64,000 bases of DNA from the NCBI RefSeq assembly GCF_000009265.1, contig NC_008378.1, forward strand, positions 620,001-684,000. Direction: 5' to 3'. Both the position numbers and the translations under genes were made by a program. This DNA is from Rhizobium johnstonii 3841 (GTDB lineage Bacteria; Pseudomonadota; Alphaproteobacteria; Rhizobiales; Rhizobiaceae). Under the pieces are notes generated by a model. The model did not search any database. It saw only the letters and a program-made list of their open reading frames with translations, and had not been told where the DNA came from. Positions 34,276-42,626 of this stretch are shown here, piece after piece; positions within the stretch are counted from its first letter, which is position 1; every line of letters begins with the position of its first letter.

Positions 34276-35763
34276 ATGAACCTCAACCAGCATTCTCCGC
34301 ATCCAGACCACGATTCCTTCGAGCTCAGCGCGTTCTCCCGCGGCCTCTATATTGGCGGCGCCTGGCGGCCTGCGGCGGGCGAGGCTCGGATCGAGGTGAT
34401 CGACCCCTCGACCGAGGCGGTCATAACCGCCGTGCCGGATGCGACCCTTGCGGATGCGGCAGCGGCCGTGGAGGCTGCCGCACGCGCCGCGGAAAGCTGG
34501 CGCGAGACTCCGCCGAGAAAGCGTTCCGAGATCCTGCGCCGCTGCTTCGAACTTATGGTGGAGCGCTCCGAAACGATTGCCAGGCTCATTTCGCTCGAGA
34601 ATGGGAAGGCGTTGCGCGACGCGCGCGGCGAGGTGGCCTATGCGGCGGAGTTCTTTCGGTGGAACGCCGAGGAGGCGGTGCGCATCTCTGGTGAGTTCGG
34701 CCTTGCCCCGGCCGGCGGAAACCGCATCGTCGTCGATTACCAGCCTATCGGCATCTGCGTTCTCATCACACCGTGGAATTTCCCGGCCGCGATGGCGACC
34801 CGCAAGATCGCTCCTGCCCTTGCCGCAGGCTGCACCGTCATCCTGAAGCCGGCGAGCGAGACGCCGCTGACGGCCTATGCACTTGCGGCTCTCTACGAGG
34901 AGGCTGGCGTGCCGCCGGGCGTCGTGAACGTGATGACAACATCGACGCCAGGCCCCGTCATCGCCGCGATGCTGGCCGACCCGCGCGTGCGAAAACTTTC
35001 CTTCACAGGCTCGACGGGCGTCGGCCGCACGCTTCTGGCGGAAGCGGCGAAAAATGTCATCTCCTGTTCCATGGAACTCGGCGGAAACGCGCCGTTCATC
35101 GTTTTTGACGATGCGGACATTGACGCGGCGATCGAGGGTTTGATGGTCGCGAAAATGCGCAATGCGGGTGAGGCCTGCACGGCTGCAAACCGCATTTATG
35201 TCCAGTCCGGTATCCACGATGCTTTCGCCGAAAAATTTACCCGACGCATGGCTGCCCTCAACGTAGGCCCGGGTGCGGATACGGATACGGAATGCGGGCC
35301 GATGATCACGCGCAAGGCGGTGGAGAAGATCGAGCGCCTTGTTACCGACGCCATTTCGCGCGGCGCGCGCGCCCTCTGCGGCGGACGAACATTGGCAGAC
35401 CGCGGCTTTTTTTATCCGCCGACGGTGCTTGTCGATGTTTCCCCGGCCTCCGACATGGGTTGCGAGGAGATTTTCGGTCCCGTCGCGCCGCTCTACCGTT
35501 TCGAGAGCGAGGCCGAGGTCATCGCTGCCGCCAACGATACGGAATATGGCCTCGCCGCCTACATCTATACCCGCGACATTGGCCGCGGCATGCGCGTCGC
35601 CTCCAAGGTCGAGGCCGGCATGATCGCGCTTAATCGTGGACTGGTCTCCGATCCCGCCGCTCCCTTTGGCGGTGTGAAACAGAGCGGCCTTGGACGTGAA
35701 GGAGGGCAGCATCACGGTATCGCGGAGTTCATGGAAGCCAAGTACATTGCGACAAGTTTCTGA
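34276..35763 (+). CDS. NAD(P)-dependent aldehyde dehydrogenase (succinate-semialdehyde dehydrogenase-like)
   Basis: A 495-residue aldehyde dehydrogenase. The catalytic Asn is in TPWNFPAAM, the general-base Glu in MELGGNAPFIVFDD, and the nucleophilic Cys in NAGEACTAANR. The overall pattern (KPASETPLTAYALA, SFTGSTGVGRTLL) is closest to GabD-type semialdehyde dehydrogenases. It lies 14 bases after the alcohol dehydrogenase gene and 11 bases before the hydrolase gene, so all are one operon. The exact aldehyde is not deducible. Confidence 0.88.
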   Translation: MNLNQHSPHPDHDSFELSAFSRGLYIGGAWRPAAGEARIEVIDPSTEAVITAVPDATLADAAAAVEAAARAAESWRETPPRKRSEILRRCFELMVERSETIARLISLENGKALRDARGEVAYAAEFFRWNAEEAVRISGEFGLAPAGGNRIVVDYQPIGICVLITPWNFPAAMATRKIAPALAAGCTVILKPASETPLTAYALAALYEEAGVPPGVVNVMTTSTPGPVIAAMLADPRVRKLSFTGSTGVGRTLLAEAAKNVISCSMELGGNAPFIVFDDADIDAAIEGLMVAKMRNAGEACTAANRIYVQSGIHDAFAEKFTRRMAALNVGPGADTDTECGPMITRKAVEKIERLVTDAISRGARALCGGRTLADRGFFYPPTVLVDVSPASDMGCEEIFGPVAPLYRFESEAEVIAAANDTEYGLAAYIYTRDIGRGMRVASKVEAGMIALNRGLVSDPAAPFGGVKQSGLGREGGQHHGIAEFMEAKYIATSF

Positions 35764-35774
35764 GGGAGGAACCT

Positions 35775-36626
35775 GTGGCCGCCGATCCGTTCCGCATTCG
35801 TGACCATGTCGCAGATTTCGACGCGATCGTCGGCGATATCCGTGCTCGTAGCCTTGCAACGCGGCGCACTGTCGCCATGGAGGCCAACATCGCCTATGGG
35901 GCTGGGCCTGGCGAGACGCTCGATATCTTCCTGCCAAACAGTGCCGGCTCGGACATGCCGATCCACATGTTCATCCATGGCGGCTATTGGCGGATGTTTT
36001 CCAAGGAGGACTATTCCTGCGTCGCTGAGACCATCACCGGCGCTGGCGCGGTCGCAGCCATCGTCGATTATTCCTTGATGCCCACGGCGAGAATGGACGT
36101 CCTGGTTGGTCAGGTCCTGAAAGCCAAGGCTTTCCTGCTGGCGCATGCCGATCGTTTTGGCGCCACGTCAAAGCGGTTTTCCGTCAGCGGCCACTCCGCC
36201 GGTGCACATCTTGCAACCTTTCTCTTCCATCGCTCGCCAGCGCCTTCGGGCGTAGTTGCTGCTTTCCTGCTTGGCGGGCTATACGATCTCGAACCCTTGC
36301 AGACGTCTTTCCTGCGGGACGAGATCGCCTTGAGCGACGAGGAGGTGCGACGGTTTACGCCCATGCATCACGAGCACGATCCAGCAACGCGTGTCGCTAT
36401 CATGACCGGCGAACTGGAAACTGATCCGTTCAAAATCCAGGCAAACGCGTTCAGGGACATTCTTGCCGCCCAAGGGCTTGAGGTGCGGGCATCGAAGGTC
36501 ACAGACGGCAATCACATGAGCACGGTACGCGATCTCGCCGTCGCTGGCACGCCTGCGGCGGCAGCATTGCGCGCCTTGATTGCCAATAATGCCGGTGAGG
36601 AACCGAAGCGATACACCTTCCCTTGA
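35775..36626 (+). CDS. Alpha/beta hydrolase (kynurenine formamidase/carboxylesterase-like)
   Basis: A 283-residue alpha/beta hydrolase starting with GTG at 35775 after GGGAGGAACCT. The oxyanion motif is FIHGGYWRMFSK, the nucleophile elbow SGHSAGAHLA, and a late histidine lies in DGNHMSTV. HGGYW/GHSAGAH proteins include arylformamidases and small esterases. It ends the operon and would open a lactone, ester or formamide linked to the dehydrogenase pathway. The acid residue is not unambiguous to me. Confidence 0.78.
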   Translation: MAADPFRIRDHVADFDAIVGDIRARSLATRRTVAMEANIAYGAGPGETLDIFLPNSAGSDMPIHMFIHGGYWRMFSKEDYSCVAETITGAGAVAAIVDYSLMPTARMDVLVGQVLKAKAFLLAHADRFGATSKRFSVSGHSAGAHLATFLFHRSPAPSGVVAAFLLGGLYDLEPLQTSFLRDEIALSDEEVRRFTPMHHEHDPATRVAIMTGELETDPFKIQANAFRDILAAQGLEVRASKVTDGNHMSTVRDLAVAGTPAAAALRALIANNAGEEPKRYTFP

Positions 36627-36730
36627 CCGCCGGTTTTTCGTGAATCGAAGTGTGATGCATCGGCTCCTATGGCCGGTACCAAGTCGTGCCGATCCGCGTC
36701 GTCGAACGTCGCGCAAAGGCCGACCGTGTC

Positions 36731-38056
36731 CTAAAAATCGGCGACTTTGCCCCAGGCGGATCCCCCGAAGCGGTCGGGGTGGTAAGGCCTGGGATCGACG
36801 ATCGGCTCATCGCCCGTGACGATATCGGCAATCAGATGTCCGGCGCCCGGCCCGATGCCGAAGCCGTGGCCGCTGAAGCCGGCAGCGAGGATGAAACCGG
36901 GTAAGGTGGCGATCTCGCCGATCCCCGGTACGCCGTCGGGCGTGCTGTCGATATAGCCTGCCCAGGTCGCGCTGATATCGGTCTTCTTCAAGGCGGGCAG
37001 AAGCTCGAGTGCCCGCGCATGGGTGAGGGCAATGGTGGCCTCGTCGACCGTCGGGTCGAGGACGCGCATGCGCTCCATCGGCGTCGGTCTGTCGAGCCGC
37101 CAGCGTGCCAGAGATTCGTGGCCGGAGCGAAACCCTTCCAACCCGCCGGGTGCGAGACTGCGCCAGCGCCGGGCGAACATCGGCAGGAACTGCCGTGCGA
37201 AGCGGAACTGCTGCGGCGTCGGATCGACTCGGGCGCGGCCGCTGATCGCCAGCGTGTGGCCGCCATCGCGGCGTCGCGTCACCGAAACGGCGGATGTGTG
37301 CAGCGCATCCGGAAGGCTGCCTGCGCCCGGAGATACGGAGAGGATCGAGGAGCGTATCGAGGCTTGCGGAAATCGAATGCCGAGCTGGCGGCAGAAGCAG
37401 GAGGCCCAGGCGCCACCGGCGAGGACCGCGATTTTCGTGCGGATCGTGCCGTGCTCGGTGACGACGCCCGAGAGCCTGCCGCCTTCGACGTCGAGGCCGC
37501 GGGCAGCACAGGACTGATGCACCGTGCCGCCGAGTTTCAGGATCGCACGGGCGACGGCCGGCGCAGCGCTCGCCGGATCGGCGGTGCCGTCGGTCGGCGA
37601 AAAGACCCCGCCTTTCCATGATGTGCCGGTGGCATGCCCGCGTTCGGTTGCCTCTGCGCTGCTCAGCATATGCGTCGTGACGCCGACCGAGCGGGCGAAA
37701 TCGCGCCAACGGGCCCAGCCGGACAGTTCCTGGTCGCTATTGCTGAGATAAAAGAGGCCGCAGCGGCGGAAGCCGGTGTCCTCACCGGTCTCAGTGGCGA
37801 AGCGCTCCCACAGATCGAGGCTCTTCGTCGACATCGGCAATTCGCGGGCGTCGCGGTTCTGCTGGCGGCACCAGCCCCAGTTGCGGCTCGATTGCTCGGC
37901 GCCGATCAGTCCCTTCTCGATGAGGGCCACCTTCAATCCGCGCCGGGCGAGATAATAGGCGGTGAAGACGCCGACGATGCCGCCACCGATGACCACGACA
38001 TCAGCAGTGGAAGGCAGTTCCGGCGTGGTGTCGACGCGGTTGAGCGGTGCGGGCAT
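36731..38056 (-). CDS. FAD-dependent oxidoreductase (DadA/SoxB-type D-amino-acid or amine oxidase)
   Basis: A 441-residue DAO-family flavoprotein. The FAD motif VVIGGGIVGVFTAYYLARRG is at about residue 20, followed by EKGLIGAEQSSRNWGWCRQQ, a motif common in this rhizobial subgroup, and the C-terminal FAGFSGHGFGIGPG-like block (AAGFSGHGFGIGPGAGHLIA). The family oxidises secondary amines or D-amino acids. It is divergent from the Lrp gene, its likely regulator. A second DAO-family protein lies at 54800 but differs in sequence. Confidence 0.83.
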   Translation of the reverse strand: MPAPLNRVDTTPELPSTADVVVIGGGIVGVFTAYYLARRGLKVALIEKGLIGAEQSSRNWGWCRQQNRDARELPMSTKSLDLWERFATETGEDTGFRRCGLFYLSNSDQELSGWARWRDFARSVGVTTHMLSSAEATERGHATGTSWKGGVFSPTDGTADPASAAPAVARAILKLGGTVHQSCAARGLDVEGGRLSGVVTEHGTIRTKIAVLAGGAWASCFCRQLGIRFPQASIRSSILSVSPGAGSLPDALHTSAVSVTRRRDGGHTLAISGRARVDPTPQQFRFARQFLPMFARRWRSLAPGGLEGFRSGHESLARWRLDRPTPMERMRVLDPTVDEATIALTHARALELLPALKKTDISATWAGYIDSTPDGVPGIGEIATLPGFILAAGFSGHGFGIGPGAGHLIADIVTGDEPIVDPRPYHPDRFGGSAWGKVADF

Positions 38057-38289
38057 GGGAGAATCTCCGTTTTAACCGTAGTGTAGCGGATCCGACGCCA
38101 CGGCTTTGCCGGAGATCGGTTGGTGGCAGCAGAAGATTCCGTGTTGGGAGGACGCCAGCAGCCGTTTGTGCTTCGGCCTGTCTCGTAACGCGATCGACAG
38201 GCCAGCATCCTGTGTTAAGGTTGATGCCAGAAAGTAGCAGCATAATATGCTGTGTGATTGGCGATCTCGAGCAAGTGAGGGCGTGTGGG

Positions 38290-38766
38290 ATGAAACTCGA
38301 CCGGATCGACGTAAAAATTCTCTACGAACTGCAGAAGAACGGCCGCGTCACCAATGTGGAACTCGCCGAACTGGTCAATCTCTCGCCGAGCCCCTGCTTG
38401 ATGCGGGTGAAGAAGCTGCAGTCGGAGGGTTATATCGAAGGTTATTCGGCCCAGATCAACGTCAGCAAACTGGGGCAGACGCTGACGGTGTTCACCGAGA
38501 TTACCCTGAAAAACCACCGGCAGATCGACTTCGCCCGCTTCCTGGCGGCGATCGAGAAGGTCGACCAGGTGATCGAATGCCATCTGGTTTCGGGCGGCTA
38601 CGATTATCTGCTGAAATTCGTCACCGCCGGGATCGACGAATACCAGACGATCATGGAGCGCCTCACCGATATGGACGTCGGCATCGACAAGTATTTCAGC
38701 TTCGTCGTCCTGAAATCGCCGATCATCAAAGCCCACATGCCGCTAACCACCTTGTTTCCGCATTAG
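38290..38766 (+). CDS. Lrp/AsnC-family regulator
   Basis: A 158-residue Lrp-type regulator: N-terminal HTH (KLDRIDVKILYELQKNGR, then VELAELVNLSPSPCLMRVK) and C-terminal RAM ligand-binding domain (FLAAIEKVDQVIECHLVSGG). I placed the start at 38290 where family similarity begins; an ATG at 38224 is in frame and cannot be excluded. It is divergent from the flavin oxidase at 36731, the usual layout of an amino-acid-responsive activator beside its target. Confidence 0.87.
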   Translation: MKLDRIDVKILYELQKNGRVTNVELAELVNLSPSPCLMRVKKLQSEGYIEGYSAQINVSKLGQTLTVFTEITLKNHRQIDFARFLAAIEKVDQVIECHLVSGGYDYLLKFVTAGIDEYQTIMERLTDMDVGIDKYFSFVVLKSPIIKAHMPLTTLFPH

Positions 38767-39071
38767 CCGGCGAGAGGACCGCAGCCGGGCACCCGCTCAA
38801 ACGCAAGATTTCGGGGTTCCAGACCGACCTCACCCCGTTGTCTTTCCCCGATCCAACCGGTCCTAAGCAGATGCCGATTCTCTGTCGCAGGTTGTTCTCC
38901 CTGTAACAATAAGCTTCATACTGATTGGAAGGACTTGCGACAGAATTTCGGGCTTGCTTTCCAAAGCCATGTTCGCTGCCACCTGCAGATCTCGTGCCGT
39001 GGTGCCCAGGCTTTTCAACACGACCTGACCGGGTGCGCGCCATGTCTGGCAAGCGTGCAGGAGATCGACGC
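38767..39071. other. Intergenic stretch between convergent genes
   Basis: About 305 bases between the lrp-type gene and the end of the peptide-importer operon. Frames on both strands are shadows without ribosome-binding sites. I see no convincing terminator hairpin or repeat. Confidence 0.5.
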
Positions 39072-40727
39072 TCAGTGCCGGCAATAGGCCCGCACCAGTT
39101 CCGGATCCTGCTGGAGCCCGTCGAGCCAGGCCGGATCGAGCGTCGGCACCGATGAGAAGAGCAGTTGCGAATAGGGGTGCTGCGGCGCCTTCACCGTCGA
39201 GGAGGTGATTTCCTCGACCTTCCTGCCTCCATACATCACGACGATCTCATCACAGATCGCCTCCACCACCGAGAGGTCGTGGCTGATGAAGATGTAGGAG
39301 AGGCCGAGTTCGCGCTGCAACTCCTTGAGCAGGTCGATGACTGCGGCGGCGACCACCGTGTCGAGCGCCGAGGTAATCTCGTCGCAGAGGATCAGCTTCG
39401 GATCGGCGGCGAGCGCCCGCGCGAAGTTGACGCGTTGCTTCTGCCCACCCGAGAGTTCGCCCGGCCGGCGATGGCGCAGGTTGCGGGGCAGGCGCACCAT
39501 GTCGAGCAGTTGATCAATCCGGGCGTTCCGCGCCTTTCGATCCATGCCGTGGTAAAAGACCAGAGGCCTGGCGAGGATGTCCTCAACCGATTTTGCCGGG
39601 TTGAGTGCGGTATCGGCATATTGGAAGACGATCTGCATCTCGCGCAATTGATCGCGCGAGCGTTCGCGCGCGTTGCGGCGCAGTTCCGTCCCGTCGAAGA
39701 CGATCTTGCCGACTGCCGCCGGCAGGATGCCGGCGATGGTCCGGGCAAGCGTCGACTTGCCGCAACCGGACTCGCCGATGATGCCGAGATTGCGGCCTTT
39801 TTCCACCTTCAGGCTCACGTGCTCGACCGCGCGAACGAGCGGCAGGCCGTCAGCCTGGCGCTGTCCATAGCCCGCGACCAGATCTTCGATCCTCAGCAGT
39901 GGAGCCGTCGCGGGTTCGGCGGAGCCAACTGCGCCGCGCGGTTTCGGCTCGAAGGCTGCGAGCAGCTCCCTGGTATAGGGGTGCTTCGCATTGTTGAGGA
40001 TCTCGTCCGTGGTGCCGGCTTCCTGGGTCTCCCCGCCTTTCAGGACCACGATGCGGTCCGCGATCTGCGCGACGACGGCAAGGTCGTGGGAGACATAAAC
40101 GCCTGATATGCCGCCCTTCTTCATGACCGACTTGAAGGCGCGCAGCACTTCGATCTGGGTCGTGACGTCGAGCGCCGTCGTCGGCTCGTCGAAGATGACG
40201 AGGGTCGGGTCGCCGATCAGCGCCATGGCAGCGGCCAGACGCTGCAGCTGGCCGCCGGAAACCTGGTGGGGATACCGGCTGCCGATCGTCTCGGGGTCCG
40301 GCAGGGACAGCGCCCGGAAGAGCTCGACGGCTCGGGCGCGCGCCTGGTCCGGCGACATCAGCTGGTGAATACGGGTGACTTCGATCACCTGGTCCATGAT
40401 CGATGTGGCCGGGTTGAAGGCGGCAGCTGCCGATTGCGGGACATAGGCGACTTCGGTGCCGCGCACCTTGGCGCGCTGCTTCTCGCTGAGCGTGACCATG
40501 TCCTTGCCGCCGACCGAAACGCTGCCGCCGGAGATGCGACAGCCCGCACGCGTATGGCCCATAAGGGTCAGGGCGATGGTTGTCTTGCCCGAGCCGCTCT
40601 CGCCGATCAGCGCGACGATCTCGCCCTCGGCAACATCGAGGCTGACACCCTTGATGATTTCGACGCGTCGGCCGGAATCGGTGGTGGCCTCGACCTTCAG
40701 GTCACGGATTTCGATGAAATTGCTCAT
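39072..40727 (-). CDS. Dipeptide/oligopeptide-type ABC ATPase, two nucleotide-binding domains fused
   Basis: A 551-residue protein with two complete ATPase halves. The first has GESGSGKTTIALTLMG, VSGGQLQRLAAAMAL and LVIFDEPTTALD. The second has GESGCGKSTLARTIAG, LSGGQKQRVNFARAL and LILCDEITSALD. It corresponds to DppD plus DppF fused in one chain, as in GsiA or YejF. The ATG at 40727 overlaps the permease stop by 4 bases; the frame extends 50 codons upstream inside that permease gene and was cut. Note CDEI instead of DEP in the second Walker B. It energises import through the permeases at 40724-42537. Confidence 0.9.
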   Translation of the reverse strand: MSNFIEIRDLKVEATTDSGRRVEIIKGVSLDVAEGEIVALIGESGSGKTTIALTLMGHTRAGCRISGGSVSVGGKDMVTLSEKQRAKVRGTEVAYVPQSAAAAFNPATSIMDQVIEVTRIHQLMSPDQARARAVELFRALSLPDPETIGSRYPHQVSGGQLQRLAAAMALIGDPTLVIFDEPTTALDVTTQIEVLRAFKSVMKKGGISGVYVSHDLAVVAQIADRIVVLKGGETQEAGTTDEILNNAKHPYTRELLAAFEPKPRGAVGSAEPATAPLLRIEDLVAGYGQRQADGLPLVRAVEHVSLKVEKGRNLGIIGESGCGKSTLARTIAGILPAAVGKIVFDGTELRRNARERSRDQLREMQIVFQYADTALNPAKSVEDILARPLVFYHGMDRKARNARIDQLLDMVRLPRNLRHRRPGELSGGQKQRVNFARALAADPKLILCDEITSALDTVVAAAVIDLLKELQRELGLSYIFISHDLSVVEAICDEIVVMYGGRKVEEITSSTVKAPQHPYSQLLFSSVPTLDPAWLDGLQQDPELVRAYCRH

Positions 40728-41590
40728 GACACACTCCGGTCGCGGATTTTCTGCGGCAGGTTGTCGATCAGCAGGTTGACGCTGATCGTCAGGCTGGCGA
40801 TGGCGAGCGAGGGAAACATCACCGCCGGCGCACCGAATGGCAGGCCGCCGATGTTCTCGCGCACGAGCGCACCCCAATCGGCGTAGGGCGGCTGGACGCC
40901 AAGGCCGAGGAAGGAAAGTCCGGAAAGCAGCAGAACGATGAAGACGAAGCGGATGCCGAGATCGGCAAGCACCGGTCCGACGATGTTGGGCAGGATTTCC
41001 GAACGAATGAGATAGAGGGTGCTTTCGCCACGGATGCGCGCGACGGTGATGAAATCCATCGCGTTGATGTTGACGGCGAGCGCCCGGGCGAAGCGGTAAG
41101 CGCCTGGGATGTAGATCACCGACAGCGTCATGATCAGCACCGGAACCGAGGAGCCGACGGCAGCGACGACCACCAGGCCGAACAGCTTGCTCGGGATGGA
41201 GTTAAGCGCATCGAGAAAGCGGCTGAGGATCGTGTCCAGCCAGCCGCCGGCGACCGCTGCGATCATGCCGAGCACCACGCCGCAGAAACAGGCGATCGTG
41301 ACCGCCGCCAGCGAGATGCCGACCGTATAGCGCGCGCCCATCAGAATCCGCGAGAGCATGTCGCGGCCGAGATAATCGGAGCCGAGCCAGAGTTCCCGGC
41401 TCATCGGGCCGAAATAGTCGAGATCAATAATCTCGCCGACGGGGTAGGGGATGACCCATGGTGCGAAGATCGCGACGAGCGCCCATAAGAGGATCACAGT
41501 GAAGCCGATCGCGCCGACGATGTTGAAGCGATAGCCAAACCGGGTTCCGGACAGCCGGCCGGAGGTGGTTTCAGAACTGGTCATGGTCAT
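40724..41590 (-). CDS. Peptide-type ABC permease, DppC family
   Basis: A 288-residue permease with an N-terminal cytoplasmic stretch, six predicted helices and the loop ARIRGESTLYLIRSEILPN, the DppC-type EAA region. PYADWGALVREN near the C-terminus is typical. It overlaps the DppB-type gene upstream and the ATPase downstream by 4 bases each. Together they import a small peptide, opine or amino-acid conjugate. Confidence 0.9.
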   Translation of the reverse strand: MTMTSSETTSGRLSGTRFGYRFNIVGAIGFTVILLWALVAIFAPWVIPYPVGEIIDLDYFGPMSRELWLGSDYLGRDMLSRILMGARYTVGISLAAVTIACFCGVVLGMIAAVAGGWLDTILSRFLDALNSIPSKLFGLVVVAAVGSSVPVLIMTLSVIYIPGAYRFARALAVNINAMDFITVARIRGESTLYLIRSEILPNIVGPVLADLGIRFVFIVLLLSGLSFLGLGVQPPYADWGALVRENIGGLPFGAPAVMFPSLAIASLTISVNLLIDNLPQKIRDRSVS

Positions 41591-42537
41591 CGGAGCCTCG
41601 GATTGGAAAGGATGGCGATGATGTCGGCGATGGTGATCAGCAGCAGATAGCCCAGGCAGAAGATCATCGCGCAGCTCTGGATCAGCGGCAGGTCGCGGGT
41701 GGCGACGGCATCCAGCATCAGCTTGGCGATACCGGGATAGTTGAAAATGGTCTCGACGATGATCACGCCTCCAAGCAGATAGGACAGCGAAAGCGCAACG
41801 GCATTGACGATCGGGCCGAGCGCATTCGGCAGTGCATGGCGAAAGACGATGCGCGGCCGGGAAGCGCCCTTCAGCAATGCCATCTCGACATAGGGCGTGT
41901 TGAGCGTCTCGATGACAGCCGCCCGCGTCATGCGGATCATCTGGGCCGAGACGACGAAGGTGAGGGTGATCACGGGCATGGCATAGACCCGCAACAGATC
42001 GGTCAAACTGTGGACCTCATTGGCGAAAGAAAGTGCCGGCAGCCATTTCAGATAGACGGCAAAGATGAGCGCCGCGGAGGTCGCGACCATGAACTCCGGC
42101 ACGGAGATGACGCCGATGGTGATCACCGTGACAATCCGGTCGTAAAGGGTGCCGCGCAGCATCGCCGCAGTGATCCCGAGCGTCAGCGCGATCGGTACGG
42201 AGAAAAGCGCGGTGACGCCGGCAAGTTTCAGCGTGTTGACGAAGCGGCCGGCGATGAGAGCGGCGATCGGCATGTCGTTGGCATAGGAGGTGCCGAGGTC
42301 GCCTTGCAGCAGCCCGACTAACCAGCGCAGGAACCGAAAGAGCGCCGGTTCGTCGAGATGCATGGCCTTGCGCAGGCCTTCGACGGCTTCCGGGGTGGCG
42401 GCTTGGCCGAGCAGGATCGTCGCCGTATCTCCAGGCAACAGCGTTGTCGCGAAGAAGACGGCGAAGGAGACGATCACCAGGGTGATCACGGCGACGAACA
42501 ATCTGCTCAGTACAAGGGATAAGACCTGGCGGTTCAC
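41587..42537 (-). CDS. Peptide-type ABC permease, DppB family
   Basis: A 316-residue DppB permease: first helix at about 10-30, LPGDTATILLG, then MALLKGASRPRIVFRHALPN, the EAA loop. I chose the GTG at 42537, preceded by AAAGGGAAG; the frame continues 30 codons upstream without a ribosome-binding site and with non-membrane composition. It is the second gene of the importer operon after the binding protein. Confidence 0.88.
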   Translation of the reverse strand: MNRQVLSLVLSRLFVAVITLVIVSFAVFFATTLLPGDTATILLGQAATPEAVEGLRKAMHLDEPALFRFLRWLVGLLQGDLGTSYANDMPIAALIAGRFVNTLKLAGVTALFSVPIALTLGITAAMLRGTLYDRIVTVITIGVISVPEFMVATSAALIFAVYLKWLPALSFANEVHSLTDLLRVYAMPVITLTFVVSAQMIRMTRAAVIETLNTPYVEMALLKGASRPRIVFRHALPNALGPIVNAVALSLSYLLGGVIIVETIFNYPGIAKLMLDAVATRDLPLIQSCAMIFCLGYLLLITIADIIAILSNPRLR

Positions 42538-42626
42538 GGGCGTCTTCCCTTTGCGTTCGAGTTGAGTTCCATCAAGGCAGATGGACGAACTGGGGCGCGG
42601 CTGCAGCCCCAGTCTCCTTTGCTGCA

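Noticed and set aside
34228..35937. 569-codon minus-strand open frame opposite the aldehyde dehydrogenase
   Set aside because: High GC creates long antisense frames; the plus-strand product has all catalytic motifs, the minus frame none.
38726..39084. Minus-strand frames in the gap after the Lrp gene
   Set aside because: No start signals and no family resemblance; one overlaps the Lrp gene itself.
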